Below, one piece after another: positions 31,530 through 41,284 of a stretch of 64,000 bases of DNA. The stretch is from Pseudomonas bubulae (GTDB lineage Bacteria > Pseudomonadota > Gammaproteobacteria > Pseudomonadales > Pseudomonadaceae). Under the pieces are notes generated by a model. The model saw nothing but the letters and a program-made list of their open reading frames with translations, was not told where the DNA came from and searched no databases. How positions within the stretch are numbered: the first letter of the stretch is position 1; every line of letters begins with the position of its first letter. The translations under genes were made by a program, and so were the position numbers. Where the stretch lies: the NCBI RefSeq assembly GCF_900618535.1, contig NZ_UYJA01000002.1, forward strand, positions 248,001 to 312,000, given 5' to 3'.

Positions 31530-32209
31530 GCAATCCCCGTTCAGGTTTTGGCCTGATCGAGCTGATGGTGGCTCTGGCGCTGGGAATGCTGGTAGTGCTG
31601 GGCATGACGCAGATTTTCTCAAGCAGCCGTGAGGCTTACTTAAGCCAGCGGTCGTCGGCAAGGCTGCAGGAGGATGCGCGTTATGTGCTGAGTAAACTGG
31701 CTCGGGAGATTCGCATGGCGGGCATGTTTGGCTGCCTGTCAGTCGATCGTATTGTTGATGCGCCCTCTGTTTTTAAGACACCGGTCTCCTGGCAGAGGGG
31801 GGTGTTGCGCATGATCAGTTCGGACGTGGCGCTTCAGGTTGCCAAGCCTGACTGGACTGTGGTCTCGGACTGCACAAGTTTCGCCCGGGCACATCCCGGG
31901 GCAAGGTCGTTTTTGGCTCCCGGTGAAACGGCATTTCCCGTGCGTGAATTGTTTTACCATCATGAGCACGGGCAGTTAAAGATCGGGCCCAATAAAGCGG
32001 TGCTGCTCGATAATGTGGCTGCCTTTGACGTGAGTTTTGGCGTGGCCGGGACGGCAGGTTCGCACTCCGTGCTGCGTTATGAGAGTCGTCTGGTCAAAGG
32101 TTCCAGCCTGCGCAGCATCCGTATCGGCCTGACATTGCGAGACCGCGCCGGGCGGGTCAAGGACCAGGTCTATCAATTGGAAATCGCTTTGCGTAACCGG
32201 CTGGCTTAG
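31526..32209 (+). CDS. pilW: PilW family minor pilin
   Basis: 227 residues. Prepilin leader MSNPRSG followed by FGLIELMVALALGMLVVLG with Glu at +5, then the PilW-typical helix ending QEDARYVLSKLAREIRMAGMFGC. Forms the priming/tip complex of type IV pili with PilV, PilX and PilE. Start codon overlaps the pilV stop by 4 bases. In P. aeruginosa PilW is about 270 residues, so this one is somewhat short. Confidence 0.88.
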   Translation: MSNPRSGFGLIELMVALALGMLVVLGMTQIFSSSREAYLSQRSSARLQEDARYVLSKLAREIRMAGMFGCLSVDRIVDAPSVFKTPVSWQRGVLRMISSDVALQVAKPDWTVVSDCTSFARAHPGARSFLAPGETAFPVRELFYHHEHGQLKIGPNKAVLLDNVAAFDVSFGVAGTAGSHSVLRYESRLVKGSSLRSIRIGLTLRDRAGRVKDQVYQLEIALRNRLA

Positions 32210-32219
32210 GGCACGCATC

Positions 32220-32762
32220 ATGCCTTTGCCATCGATTTGTCAGCGCGGCATGGCACTGCTGGTCAGCCTGGTTTTCATGCTGTTGCTGAGCCTGATCGGG
32301 ATGGCTGCAATGGTCAGTGCGACCCTTCAGGAAAAAATGTCTGCAGGCGTTCAACATGCCAACCACTCATTTCAGGCCGCAGAAGCGGCGCTTGGCAGCG
32401 GGGAGGCCTGGCTTCAGATCCAAGGGGGCAGGGTAATGCCTTGCACTTCGCCAGCAAGCTGTAACCCGCCCCCAGAGGCGCGTACTCAGGCTGTGCCAGG
32501 CATCGATCCAGCCTCCGGGGTACGTTGGATAAGCGTTGCGAACGGGCTGTATGGTGTTCAGAACCTTGGGCCAAGCATTACGCCAGCCCATTTGCCAGTG
32601 ACCACCACTACCCGTTTGTATCGAGTTACCGGTATTGGCTGGCACGGGCAGTCGCGCACCGTACTGGAGAGTATTTATGCGCGTTATCAAGGGCCGGATA
32701 ACGCTTCGCAAGAGCGTGTTGCCAGGGGTTTTCACCGGGTCATGTGGCGACAGCTGCAATAG
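32220..32762 (+). CDS. pilX: PilX family minor pilin
   Basis: 180 residues. The leader MPLPSICQRG is followed by MALLVSLVFMLLLSLIGMAAM, the PilX_N pattern, which lacks Glu5 in this family as usual. Then QAAEAALGSGEAWL, the conserved PilX helix end. Lies 10 bases after pilW and 10 before pilE. In PAO1 the next gene would be pilY1; here it is pilE directly. Confidence 0.88.
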   Translation: MPLPSICQRGMALLVSLVFMLLLSLIGMAAMVSATLQEKMSAGVQHANHSFQAAEAALGSGEAWLQIQGGRVMPCTSPASCNPPPEARTQAVPGIDPASGVRWISVANGLYGVQNLGPSITPAHLPVTTTTRLYRVTGIGWHGQSRTVLESIYARYQGPDNASQERVARGFHRVMWRQLQ

Positions 32763-32772
32763 GACGCACGAA

Positions 32773-33174
32773 ATGTACAGGTATGCAGCAGGTTTTACCC
32801 TGATCGAACTGATGATCGTCGTGGTGATCACCGGTATCCTTGGCGCATTCGTTTATCCGTTGTACGGCGATTATGTAAAGCGGGCTTACCGCTCTCAAGT
32901 TGTTGTCCTGTTGACGGAGCAAGCCCAAAGTCTTGAGCGCTTTTACACAAAGAACGCGGTATATAGCGGTATGAAAGACCTTAGTTCAGGCAATCAGCAC
33001 TACGACATCAGTGCCGATCTCGTCGACCACGGCTACTGGCTGAAGGCGACGCCCAAACAAGGTTCGGCAATGGCGGGGGATTCGTGCGGGAGCTTTACGC
33101 TGGCTCACACCGGTATGGCAACGATAACCCAGGCCGCCCCTGGCCTGACACTGCAGCAGTGTTGGGGGCGCTAA
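32773..33174 (+). CDS. pilE: PilE-type pilin
   Basis: 133 residues. Leader MYRYAAG, then FTLIELMIVVVITGILGAFVYP with Glu at +5. The C-terminal part shows the two cysteines (SCGSF and QQCWGR) expected for the D-region disulfide. The start at 32773 has AGGA about 9 bases upstream; a longer frame inside pilX is a shadow. Follows pilX by 10 bases and precedes thiO by 33. Confidence 0.92.
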   Translation: MYRYAAGFTLIELMIVVVITGILGAFVYPLYGDYVKRAYRSQVVVLLTEQAQSLERFYTKNAVYSGMKDLSSGNQHYDISADLVDHGYWLKATPKQGSAMAGDSCGSFTLAHTGMATITQAAPGLTLQQCWGR

Positions 33175-33207
33175 CGATTGATTTTGAATGACGGGCTGGA
33201 TTAACAG

Positions 33208-34308
33208 ATGGCTAGGCAGCAACGGGTGGTGATTGTCGGGGGCGGTGTCATAGGCCTGCTGACTGCGTTTAATCTGGCGGCTGATGTAGAGCAGGTGATT
33301 GTGCTGGAGCGTGGCGGGGCGGGCCAGGAGTCCTCCTGGGCCGGCGGCGGTATTGTTTCGCCGCTTTATCCGTGGCGCTATAACTGTGCTGTAACGGCCC
33401 TGGCGCACTGGTCTCAGGACTTTTATCCGCAATTGGCCGAGCGTCTGTTTGCTTCGACGGGTATTGATCCTGAAGTACACACCACCGGGCTGTACTGGCT
33501 GGACCTGGACGATGAGGCTCAGGCGCTGGAGTGGGCCGGGCGCGAAGGGCGACCTCTGGGGGCGGTCGATATGTCGGCAGTCCATGACGCCGTGCCCGTG
33601 CTGGGCGGTGGTTATGCACACGCAATTTATATGGCTAATGTGGCCAATGTGCGTAATCCGCGGTTGGTGAAATCGCTGAAGGCTGCACTGCAGGCGATGC
33701 CGAATGTCACTGTGCATGAGCAGTGCGAGGTGCTCGGTTTTGTTCGCGAAGGCGAAAGAGTTTGCGGGGTCAATACGGCCCGGGGTGAGATCCGCGGCGA
33801 TGAGGTGGTGTTGTCGGCGGGGGCCTGGAGCGGTGAGTTGTTGAGCGGGCTGGGGCTGGAGTTGCCTGTGGAGCCGGTCAAGGGGCAGATGATCCTGTAC
33901 AAATGCGCATCTGACTTTTTGTCGTGCATGGTGCTGGCAAAAGGGCGTTATGCCATTCCCCGCCGCGACGGTCATATCCTGATCGGTAGCACGCTGGAGC
34001 ATGAAGGCTTTGATAAAACCCCGACCCTTACGGCCCTTGAGAGCCTCAAGGCCTCGGCAGTCGAATTGATCCCGGCCCTGGCCGATGCTGAAGTGGTGGG
34101 GCACTGGGCTGGGCTGCGGCCAGGTTCGCCCGAGGGCATTCCGTATATTGGGCGGGTGTCAGGTTTTGATGGTCTGTGGCTCAACTGCGGGCACTATCGC
34201 AACGGGCTGGTATTGGCACCGGCGTCCTGCCAATTATTCGCGGACTTGCTGCTGGGGCGTGAGCCGATTATCGACCCGACGCCTTATGCGCCAGAGGGGC
34301 GGATTTAA
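33208..34308 (+). CDS. thiO: Glycine oxidase / D-amino acid oxidase ThiO
   Basis: FAD-dependent oxidase. ThiO turns glycine into iminoglyoxylate for the thiazole of thiamine; related enzymes act on D-amino acids. 366 residues with the FAD motif VVIVGGGVIGLLTA, SSWAGGGIVSPLYPW, and the C-terminal GLRPGSPEGIPYIG and GHYRNGLVLAP. It sits between the pilins and bamD as the D-amino acid oxidase gene of PAO1 does. No other thi gene is in the window, so glycine versus D-amino acid as substrate is undecided. Confidence 0.88.
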   Translation: MARQQRVVIVGGGVIGLLTAFNLAADVEQVIVLERGGAGQESSWAGGGIVSPLYPWRYNCAVTALAHWSQDFYPQLAERLFASTGIDPEVHTTGLYWLDLDDEAQALEWAGREGRPLGAVDMSAVHDAVPVLGGGYAHAIYMANVANVRNPRLVKSLKAALQAMPNVTVHEQCEVLGFVREGERVCGVNTARGEIRGDEVVLSAGAWSGELLSGLGLELPVEPVKGQMILYKCASDFLSCMVLAKGRYAIPRRDGHILIGSTLEHEGFDKTPTLTALESLKASAVELIPALADAEVVGHWAGLRPGSPEGIPYIGRVSGFDGLWLNCGHYRNGLVLAPASCQLFADLLLGREPIIDPTPYAPEGRI

Positions 34309-34337
34309 GCGGCTACAAACACAGAGGGATTTCTGTC

Positions 34338-34422
34338 GATACTCTGTTGTAGATCAAGCCCTATTGTGGGAGCGAGCCTGCTCGCGAACGACCTTCGCGA
34401 GCAGGCTCGCTCCCACAGTTGC
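34338..34422. repeat. 85-bp direct repeat, copy 1 (contains a REP pair)
   Basis: Identical over 85 bases to 45565-45649 and in the same orientation. It consists of a 27-base lead GATACTCTGTTGTAGATCAA(gccctat) and a long hairpin whose arms are TGTGGGAGCGAGCCTGCTCG and its complement, a CGAGCC variant of the REP seen elsewhere. Confidence 0.92.
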
Positions 34423-34462
34423 CGTTTTCCTGTCGTAGCCTGCGGCAGCGACCGCAGGTGGC

Positions 34463-34693
34463 TTAACCCCTTGGTTTTGGCCCTTGCTCCAGATGCTGCT
34501 GGGTGCAATACCACTCTTGTTGCTGGCTCAGGGCGCGGTCACGGGGCAGGTGTACGCCACAGTGGGCGCAGCGCACCATTGGCTGAGCGCTCGGGTCGAC
34601 CGGTTTTTTGGTCGCGGCCATACCGGTCTTGTATTTGCGCCACAGCCAAACGCCTGCAGCAATCAGCGCTGCCCAGATCAGTAAACGAAGCAT
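34463..34693 (-). CDS. PP0621 family protein
   Basis: 76 residues: one N-terminal membrane anchor (MLRLLIWAALIAAGVWLW) and a cytosolic zinc-finger-like part with CAHC and a later CTQQH. Matches the small PP0621 family named after P. putida. No function known. It lies where PAO1 has pilS and pilR. Confidence 0.85.
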   Translation of the reverse strand: MLRLLIWAALIAAGVWLWRKYKTGMAATKKPVDPSAQPMVRCAHCGVHLPRDRALSQQQEWYCTQQHLEQGPKPRG

Positions 34694-34770
34694 GGTAATT
34701 CGCTATTCGAGAAAAGATGCACCAGTTTAGCCAAGGACCTGGCAGGCGCACAGCGGTAAATCAAACATAA

Positions 34771-34799
34771 AAAAAGAGCTCCGAAGAGCTCTTTTTTTA
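34771..34799 (-). terminator. Terminator of bamD
   Basis: AAGAGCTC-CGAA-GAGCTCTT with A and T runs on both sides, 13 bases from the bamD stop; works in both directions. Confidence 0.93.
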
Positions 34800-34811
34800 T
34801 GTGCTGAACGA

Positions 34812-35825
34812 TCAGTCGAACAGGCCCAGGGTCATGTAGCTGAACCAGGAGCGGCTTTTACCTTCAGCTTGCGGTTCTTCGATGATGTCGCCATCGGCAT
34901 CCTTTGGCTTCAGTTCTGCCGGGATTGCATCCTTGGCATCCTGGTACTGCTTCTGGATATCCATGTTTGCACGGGTTTCACCCGGTGGCAGCGGTGTGCT
35001 GGATTCGATCAGGCCCAATGTGGCCTTGCTCAGCCATGAACGGTTGTCCGACTCGGAAACCTGCGGCACAAACTGGCCGTCTACCAGGCTCGGGTGGTCC
35101 GGGTAGTTGGTCTTGAGCACTTCAAGGCTGGTGTTGGCCAGCTGGTCGAGATGCATGCGCTGGTAGGACTCAACCATTACCGCCAGGCCGTCGCCGACCG
35201 AAGGAGTTTCCTGGAAGTTTTCGACCACATAGCGGCCACGGTTGGCAGCGGCTACATAAGCCTGACGAGTCAGGTAGTAATCGGCTACGTGGATTTCATA
35301 CGCTGCCAACAGGTTGCGCAGGTAGATCATGCGCTGCTTGGCGTCGGGTGCGTAGCGGCTGTTGGGGAAGCGGCTGGTGAGCTGGGCGAACTCGTTGTAG
35401 GAGTCGCGTGCAGCGCCCGGGTCACGCTTGCTCATGTCCAGCGGCAGGAAGCGCGCCAGCAAGCCAACGTCCTGGTCAAAGGAGGTCAGGCCCTTGAGGT
35501 AGTAGGCGTAGTCAACGTTCGGATGCTGTGGATGCAGGCGGATAAACCGTTCGGCAGCCGACTTGGCCGCTTCGGGCTCGGAGTTCTTGTAGTAGGCGTA
35601 AATAAGTTCAAGCTGGGCCTGGTCGGCGTAGCGACCGAACGGGTAGCGTGACTCAAGGGCCTTGAGTTTGGCGGTAGCACTGGTATAGCTGTGGTTGTCC
35701 AGGTCGGCCTGTGCCTGCTGGTACAGCTCCACTTCGCTGAGGTTTTCGTCAACGACTTCTTTAGTCGACGAGCAAGCGGCGGTCAGTGCGAGGATGGCGA
35801 TCAGCAGCAGGTGTCTCACTTGCAT
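34812..35825 (-). CDS. bamD: Outer membrane assembly lipoprotein BamD
   Basis: Essential part of the BAM complex that folds outer-membrane proteins. 337 residues. Signal peptide with lipobox LTAAC, lipidated Cys18, followed by five TPR-like repeats ([18 protein letters not shown], then [17 protein letters not shown] and so on). The ATG at 35825 starts the signal peptide; an in-frame reading 28 codons longer would spoil it. A C-terminal tail ([14 protein letters not shown]) beyond the E. coli length is usual in pseudomonads. Divergent from rluD. Confidence 0.97.
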   Translation of the reverse strand: MQVRHLLLIAILALTAACSSTKEVVDENLSEVELYQQAQADLDNHSYTSATAKLKALESRYPFGRYADQAQLELIYAYYKNSEPEAAKSAAERFIRLHPQHPNVDYAYYLKGLTSFDQDVGLLARFLPLDMSKRDPGAARDSYNEFAQLTSRFPNSRYAPDAKQRMIYLRNLLAAYEIHVADYYLTRQAYVAAANRGRYVVENFQETPSVGDGLAVMVESYQRMHLDQLANTSLEVLKTNYPDHPSLVDGQFVPQVSESDNRSWLSKATLGLIESSTPLPPGETRANMDIQKQYQDAKDAIPAELKPKDADGDIIEEPQAEGKSRSWFSYMTLGLFD

Positions 35826-35967
35826 GGCGGCTTGCGTCCCTATGACGGCCGCTGTCTTGGGCGGGTCCGTCCTGTTATGATGAGTGCCCCGTGAAAAGCC
35901 TCGGGGCAAAAGACGCCGTATTTAACCACAAGCGCGCAGCCGAAACCAAAGGCTTGGCGCGGTCCTG

Positions 35968-36936
35968 ATGAGCATGTCCGAGAAAATTCAACTTCGCGAA
36001 GAGGTGCCGTCCGAACTGGGTGGCCAACGCCTCGATCAAGTCGCCGCACAATTATTCGCTGAGCACTCGCGCTCGCGCCTTTCCGCCTGGATCAAAGACG
36101 GCCGCCTTACTGTGGACGGAGCCGTCATACGCCCCCGTGACATCGTACACGGCGGTGCCATCCTGGAGCTGACTGCAGAGCAGGAAGCCCAGGGTGAGTG
36201 GATCGCTGAAGACATCCCCCTGGATATCGTCTACGAAGACGATGACATCCTGGTCATCAACAAGCCTGCGGGCCTGGTGGTGCACCCGGCTGCAGGGCAT
36301 GCCAGTGGTACTTTGCTCAATGCCTTGCTGCATCACGTACCGGACATTATCAATGTGCCGCGTGCGGGGATCGTGCATCGCCTGGACAAGGACACCACCG
36401 GTCTGATGGTGGTCGCCAAGACCATTCAGGCGCAGACACAACTGGTTACACAGTTGCAGAGCCGCAGTGTCAGTCGTATCTATGAGTGCATCGTTATCGG
36501 TGTCGTGACCGCCGGGGGCAAGATCGACGCGCCTATCGGCCGTCACGGCCAGCAGCGCCAGCGCATGGCGGTAATGGAAGGCGGCAAGCAGGCGGTCAGT
36601 CATTACCGTGTGCTTGAGCGTTTCCGTTCCCACACCCATGTGCGGGTAAAGCTGGAAACCGGTCGTACGCACCAGATTCGTGTGCATATGTCTCATATCA
36701 ACTTCCCGTTGGTCGGAGACCCTGCCTACGGCGGTCGCTTCCGTATTCCGCCGTCTGCCAGCGTGACGATGGTCGAGTCCCTGAAAAACTTCCCGCGTCA
36801 GGCGCTCCATGCCCGTTTCCTCGAGCTGGATCATCCGACGACCGGTAAGCGCATGAGCTGGGAATCAGCACTGCCTGACGACTTTGTCTGGCTGTTGACG
36901 CTGCTCAAGCAAGACCGTGAGGCATTTATCGGGTGA
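35968..36936 (+). CDS. rluD: 23S rRNA pseudouridine(1911/1915/1917) synthase RluD
   Basis: Makes three pseudouridines in helix 69 of 23S rRNA. 322 residues: S4-like RNA-binding domain (20-75), catalytic domain with HRLDKDTTGL where the Asp (140) is catalytic, and RTHQIRVH. ATGs at 35968 and 35974 are both possible. Overlaps pgeF in GTGA. Divergent from bamD, the usual arrangement. Confidence 0.97.
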   Translation: MSMSEKIQLREEVPSELGGQRLDQVAAQLFAEHSRSRLSAWIKDGRLTVDGAVIRPRDIVHGGAILELTAEQEAQGEWIAEDIPLDIVYEDDDILVINKPAGLVVHPAAGHASGTLLNALLHHVPDIINVPRAGIVHRLDKDTTGLMVVAKTIQAQTQLVTQLQSRSVSRIYECIVIGVVTAGGKIDAPIGRHGQQRQRMAVMEGGKQAVSHYRVLERFRSHTHVRVKLETGRTHQIRVHMSHINFPLVGDPAYGGRFRIPPSASVTMVESLKNFPRQALHARFLELDHPTTGKRMSWESALPDDFVWLLTLLKQDREAFIG

Positions 36937-37667
36937 ACACCTTCCTGATTCCTGACTGGCCAGCGCCGGCAGGCATCCGGGCCTGTGTGACCACCCGTGC
37001 GGGCGGCGTCAGTGTGGCGCCGTTCGACAGCTTCAACCTGGGCGACCATGTAGGCGACGACCCTGTTGCCGTTGCGCATAACCGCCATCGCCTTACCCAT
37101 ATTTTTGACGTACAGCCCGCCTGGCTTAGCCAGGTTCACGGGGTTGTGGTCGCACCTGCCAATCCCGAACTGATTGTTGAGGCCGATGCCAGCTGGACGG
37201 CCACCCCCGGTATTGCCTGTACGGCAATGACGGCGGATTGTTTGCCTGCATTGTTCTGCGATCGTGCTGGCACTCGTGTTGCGGCAGCCCATGCCGGTTG
37301 GCGCGGGCTGGCGGCCGGGGTGCTTGAAGCCGCCGCACTAAGCCTCAATGTTGCGCCACAGGAGCTGCTTGTGTGGCTGGGGCCGGCCATTGGCCCCAAG
37401 GCATTTGAGGTCGGGGCCGAGGTGCGGGAGGTCTTTGTAAAAGACATGCCCCAGGCCGAAGCCGCCTTTGTGCCCAGCATCAATGCCGGGCGTTTTATGG
37501 CCGATATCTATGAGCTGGCGCGTTTGCGTCTGGCCCGCTTCGGTATCACGGCTGTGTACGGCGGGGTTTTTTGCACCGTGACCGACCCGCGTTTCTTCTC
37601 CTATCGGCGCAGTCCCAATACTGGCCGCTTCGCATCACTGGTTTGGATCGAAAGACCGTCCAGCTGA
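36933..37667 (+). CDS. pgeF: Peptidoglycan editing factor PgeF (YfiH, laccase fold), GTG start
   Basis: Removes wrongly placed residues at position 1 of peptidoglycan stem peptides; formerly called polyphenol oxidase. 244 residues. Metal ligands typical of the family are in WLSQVHG, MTADCLPALFC and AAAHAGWRGLA. Starts with GTG overlapping the rluD stop (GTGA), so translation is coupled. Followed by the clpB promoter. Confidence 0.94.
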   Translation: MNTFLIPDWPAPAGIRACVTTRAGGVSVAPFDSFNLGDHVGDDPVAVAHNRHRLTHIFDVQPAWLSQVHGVVVAPANPELIVEADASWTATPGIACTAMTADCLPALFCDRAGTRVAAAHAGWRGLAAGVLEAAALSLNVAPQELLVWLGPAIGPKAFEVGAEVREVFVKDMPQAEAAFVPSINAGRFMADIYELARLRLARFGITAVYGGVFCTVTDPRFFSYRRSPNTGRFASLVWIERPSS

Positions 37668-37687
37668 TCTGCGTCATTTTCCAAACG

Positions 37688-37716
37688 CTTGAAACTCTCG
37701 TAATCGCCCGCATCTA
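37688..37716 (+). promoter_or_regulatory. Sigma-32 heat-shock promoter of clpB
   Basis: CTTGAAA (37688-37694), 13 bases, CCGCATCTA (37708-37716), one mismatch from the CCCCATNTA core. About 70 bases upstream of the clpB start, as expected for a heat-shock gene. Confidence 0.75.
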
Positions 37717-37787
37717 CTATGGTATCTGGCAGGTTTCTTCATTCAGGAGTTTCCATCCCTCCGGCCTGCTCATAAGGAAGGTGACGA

Positions 37788-40355
37788 ATGCGTATAGATA
37801 GATTAACCAGCAAGTTGCAATTGGCGTTGTCCGATGCTCAGTCATTGGCCGTTGGCCTCGATCATCCGGCCATCGAGCCTGCGCACTTGATGCAGGCATT
37901 GCTGGAACAGCAGGGCGGTTCGATCAAGCCGTTGCTGATGCAAGTCGGTTTCGATGTAAACAGCCTGCGTAAAGAGCTGACCAAAGAGCTCGATCAGCTG
38001 CCAAAAATTCAGAATCCGACTGGCGACGTAAACATGTCGCAGGATTTGGCACGTCTGTTGAACCAGGCGGATCGTCTGGCGCAGCAAAAAGGCGACCAGT
38101 ACATCACCAGCGAAGTTGTATTGCTGGCGGCGATGGACGACAACAGCAAGCTGGGCAAGTTGTTGCTGGGTCAGGGCGTGAGCAAGAAAGCCCTGGAAAA
38201 TGCCATCAACAACCTGCGTGGCGGCGAAGCGGTCAATGACCCGAACGTTGAAGAGTCACGCCAGGCGCTGGACAAGTACACCATTGACCTGACCAAGCGC
38301 GCCGAAGAGGGCAAGCTCGACCCGGTGATCGGTCGTGACGATGAAATTCGTCGCACCATTCAGGTCTTGCAGCGCCGTACCAAGAACAACCCGGTACTGA
38401 TCGGTGAGCCTGGCGTGGGTAAAACCGCGATTGCCGAAGGTCTGGCACAACGGATCATCAATGGCGAAGTGCCTGACGGCCTCAAGGGCAAACGTCTGCT
38501 GTCCCTGGACATCGGTGCGCTGATTGCCGGTGCCAAGTTCCGCGGTGAGTTCGAGGAGCGCCTGAAAGCAGTGCTTAACGAGCTGTCGAAGCAGGAAGGG
38601 CAAGTCATCCTGTTTATCGACGAATTGCATGTCATGGTTGGCGCCGGTAAAGGCGAGGGTGCCATGGATGCGGGCAATATGCTCAAGCCTGCATTGGCTC
38701 GCGGTGAGTTGCACTGCGTGGGTGCGACCACGCTCAACGAGTACCGCCAATACATCGAGAAGGACGCAGCACTTGAGCGTCGCTTCCAGAAAGTACTGGT
38801 GGACGAGCCGAGCGAAGAAGACACCATTGCGATCCTGCGTGGCCTTAAAGAGCGTTATGAGGTTCACCACAAGGTAGCGATTACCGACGGTGCGATCATT
38901 GCTGCGGTCAAACTCAGCCATCGTTACATCACCGACCGGCAGTTGCCGGACAAGGCGATTGACCTGATGGACGAGGCTGCCAGCCGTATCCGCATGGAGA
39001 TCGACTCCAAGCCTGAGGTACTGGACCGTCTTGAACGTCGTTTGATTCAACTGAAGGTTGAAGCCCAGGCGTTGAAGAAAGAAGAAGACGAGGCCGCGAA
39101 AAAACGCCTCGAGAAATTGCAGGAAGAAATCGAGCGTCACGAGCGCGAATATTCGGACCTCGAAGAGATCTGGACCTCGGAAAAAGCCGAAGTGCAGGGT
39201 TCTGCCCAGATCCAGCAGAAAATCGAGCAGGCGCGCCAGGAGCTTGAAGTGGCCCGCCGCAGCGGCAACCTCAACCGCATGGCCGAGTTGCAGTACGGGA
39301 TCATCCCTGATCTGGAACGCAGCCTGCAGATGGTCGACGAGCACAGCGGCAAAACTGAAAACCAGTTGTTGCGCAGCAAAGTGACTGAAGAGGAAATCGC
39401 GGAAGTGGTATCGAAGTGGACGGGTATCCCGGTCTCCAAGATGCTCGAAGGCGAACGCGACAAGCTGATGAAAATGGAAAGCCTGTTGCATGAGCGCGTG
39501 ATTGGCCAGGACGAGGCCGTAGTGGCTGTGTCCAACGCCGTGCGGCGCTCCCGTGCCGGCCTGAGTGACCCGAACCGTCCTAGCGGCTCGTTCATGTTCC
39601 TCGGCCCGACTGGTGTGGGTAAAACCGAGTTGTGCAAGGCGCTGGCCGAGTTCCTCTTTGATACTGAAGAGGCGATGGTGCGGATCGATATGTCCGAGTT
39701 CATGGAGAAACATTCCGTGGCTCGACTGATCGGTGCACCACCAGGCTATGTGGGCTACGAAGAAGGCGGTTATCTGACCGAAGCGGTACGGCGCAAGCCT
39801 TACTCGGTGATCCTGCTGGATGAAGTCGAGAAGGCTCACCCGGACGTGTTCAACGTGTTGCTGCAAGTGCTGGAAGACGGTCGCCTGACTGACAGCCACG
39901 GCCGTACCGTGGACTTCCGCAACACGGTGATCGTGATGACCTCCAACCTGGGCTCTGCACAGATCCAGGAACTGGTAGGCGATCGCGAAGCGCAACGCGC
40001 AGCGGTGATGGATGCGGTCAGCACCCACTTCCGTCCGGAGTTCGTGAACCGGATCGACGAAGTGGTGATCTTCGAGCCTCTGGCCCGTGATCAGATTGCT
40101 GGCATCGCCGAAATCCAGTTGGGTCGTCTGCGCAGTCGTCTGGCTGAGCGTGACTTGAGCCTTGAGCTGAACCAGGATGCTCTGGACAAGCTGATTGCGG
40201 TTGGTTACGACCCGGTTTATGGCGCACGCCCTCTGAAACGTGCGATCCAGCGCTGGATCGAAAACCCGCTGGCACAACTGATCTTGTCCGGTCAGTTCTT
40301 GCCTGGCACCACCGTGACAGCCAGCGTGAAGGACGACGAAATCGTCTTCGCATAA
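37788..40355 (+). CDS. clpB: ClpB disaggregase
   Basis: Hexameric AAA+ chaperone that pulls apart aggregates with DnaK. 855 residues. N domain (1-145), first AAA+ with GEPGVGKT, long coiled-coil middle domain (about 410-525, very rich in Glu/Lys/Arg), second AAA+ with GPTGVGKT, and the GYVGYEEGG pore loop. AAGGAAGGTG precedes the ATG. Own promoter of the heat-shock type and a strong terminator. The 673-residue antisense frame is a shadow. Confidence 0.98.
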   Translation: MRIDRLTSKLQLALSDAQSLAVGLDHPAIEPAHLMQALLEQQGGSIKPLLMQVGFDVNSLRKELTKELDQLPKIQNPTGDVNMSQDLARLLNQADRLAQQKGDQYITSEVVLLAAMDDNSKLGKLLLGQGVSKKALENAINNLRGGEAVNDPNVEESRQALDKYTIDLTKRAEEGKLDPVIGRDDEIRRTIQVLQRRTKNNPVLIGEPGVGKTAIAEGLAQRIINGEVPDGLKGKRLLSLDIGALIAGAKFRGEFEERLKAVLNELSKQEGQVILFIDELHVMVGAGKGEGAMDAGNMLKPALARGELHCVGATTLNEYRQYIEKDAALERRFQKVLVDEPSEEDTIAILRGLKERYEVHHKVAITDGAIIAAVKLSHRYITDRQLPDKAIDLMDEAASRIRMEIDSKPEVLDRLERRLIQLKVEAQALKKEEDEAAKKRLEKLQEEIERHEREYSDLEEIWTSEKAEVQGSAQIQQKIEQARQELEVARRSGNLNRMAELQYGIIPDLERSLQMVDEHSGKTENQLLRSKVTEEEIAEVVSKWTGIPVSKMLEGERDKLMKMESLLHERVIGQDEAVVAVSNAVRRSRAGLSDPNRPSGSFMFLGPTGVGKTELCKALAEFLFDTEEAMVRIDMSEFMEKHSVARLIGAPPGYVGYEEGGYLTEAVRRKPYSVILLDEVEKAHPDVFNVLLQVLEDGRLTDSHGRTVDFRNTVIVMTSNLGSAQIQELVGDREAQRAAVMDAVSTHFRPEFVNRIDEVVIFEPLARDQIAGIAEIQLGRLRSRLAERDLSLELNQDALDKLIAVGYDPVYGARPLKRAIQRWIENPLAQLILSGQFLPGTTVTASVKDDEIVFA

Positions 40356-40379
40356 GGTTTGAAAGCGGTGTTTTAAGAG

Positions 40380-40407
40380 AGGCCTCGCTTTGCGAGGCCT
40401 TTTTTTT
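40380..40407 (+). terminator. Terminator of clpB
   Basis: AGGCCTCGC-TTT-GCGAGGCCT followed by TTTTTTT, 24 bases after the clpB stop. Confidence 0.95.
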
Positions 40408-40539
40408 CTAGGGTGTTGATCTGTAAGGAAAACGCTTGTAATATGCGCCCCGCAGCAAGCAACCCGTAATAGCGACTTGGCCCAAACCGAGAAGCCCGCT
40501 GGAAGAGCTAAGTAATTGTCTTCTAACGAAAAATAAGGG

Positions 40540-40567
40540 TTGACAAGGCTTTTAAAGCTTGTAGAAT
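40540..40567 (+). promoter_or_regulatory. Sigma-70 promoter of the tRNA cluster
   Basis: TTGACA (40540-40545), 16 bases, TAGAAT (40562-40567), then a GC-rich discriminator (AGCCGACC) as in stringently controlled stable-RNA promoters. About 95 bases ahead of the first tRNA. Confidence 0.85.
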
Positions 40568-40661
40568 AGCCGACCTCAGAGACGCCAACGCAGCGATGCG
40601 AAGAACTCGAAGAGTGTTGCTAAGCAGTAAGGCAGCAACGTTACAAATTGAAATATGTAGT

Positions 40662-40737
40662 TCCGCGATAGCTCAGTTGGTAGAGCAAATGACTGTTAAT
40701 CATTGGGTCCCTGGTTCGAGTCCAGGTCGTGGAGCCA
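40662..40737 (+). tRNA. tRNA-Asn (GTT), copy 1
   Basis: 76 bases with encoded CCA. Acceptor TCCGCGA/TCGTGGA pairs (one G-U); anticodon GTT at 40695-40697. Copy 2 at 41193 is identical. Confidence 0.97.
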
Positions 40738-40746
40738 TTTTCAAGC

Positions 40747-40823
40747 CGGGGTATAGCGCAGTCCGGTAGCGCGCCTGCTTTGGGAGCAGGATGTCAGGAG
40801 TTCGAATCCCCTTACCCCGACCA
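40747..40823 (+). tRNA. tRNA-Pro (TGG), copy 1
   Basis: 77 bases with encoded CCA. Acceptor CGGGGTA/TACCCCG, anticodon stem CCTGC/GCAGG, anticodon TGG at 40781-40783. Identical copy at 40997. Confidence 0.97.
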
Positions 40824-40828
40824 TTTTT

Positions 40829-40904
40829 GGGTCGTTAGCTCAGTTGGTAGAGCAGTTGGCTTTTAACCAATTGGTCGTAGGTTCGAATCCCACACGACCC
40901 ACCA
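40829..40904 (+). tRNA. tRNA-Lys (TTT), copy 1
   Basis: 76 bases with encoded CCA. Acceptor GGGTCGT/ACGACCC; anticodon TTT at 40862-40864. Only 5 bases after tRNA-Pro. Identical copy at 41285. Confidence 0.97.
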
Positions 40905-40967
40905 TTTTTGGCTCCAGTTCGCTGGGGTTAGATCTTAAGATCAGAGGCCAAAAGCACTGATCGAAGA

Positions 40968-40994
40968 AGGCGCCTCTTGAAGGTGCTTTTTTTT
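40968..40994 (+). terminator. Terminator inside the tRNA cluster
   Basis: AGGCGCCT-CTTGA-AGGTGCTT stem (two G-U pairs) running into TTTTTTTT, ending two bases before the second tRNA-Pro. Confidence 0.75.
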
Positions 40995-40996
40995 AC

Positions 40997-41073
40997 CGGG
41001 GTATAGCGCAGTCCGGTAGCGCGCCTGCTTTGGGAGCAGGATGTCAGGAGTTCGAATCCCCTTACCCCGACCA
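40997..41073 (+). tRNA. tRNA-Pro (TGG), copy 2
   Basis: Identical to 40747-40823. It lies between two terminators, directly after the T run of the first, so its own promoter is not apparent; it probably depends on read-through. Confidence 0.96.
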
Positions 41074-41142
41074 TTTTCTGCCCGGCAGTAATGGGTATAG
41101 AAAATAAGGCGCTGATGCCAGTTGCATCAGAGGCCATAAAAG

Positions 41143-41165
41143 AGCGTCCTTACGGACGCTTTTTT
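41143..41165 (+). terminator. Terminator after tRNA-Pro copy 2
   Basis: AGCGTCC-TTAC-GGACGCT followed by TTTTT. Confidence 0.9.
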
Positions 41166-41192
41166 ATTGTTGTAAAAGTTGAAATATGCAGT

Positions 41193-41268
41193 TCCGCGAT
41201 AGCTCAGTTGGTAGAGCAAATGACTGTTAATCATTGGGTCCCTGGTTCGAGTCCAGGTCGTGGAGCCA
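41193..41268 (+). tRNA. tRNA-Asn (GTT), copy 2
   Basis: Identical to copy 1, and preceded by nearly the same leader (TTGAAATATG then CAG or TAG), which shows that the duplication included upstream bases. Confidence 0.97.
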
Positions 41269-41284
41269 GTTTCAAAGAATTTTT

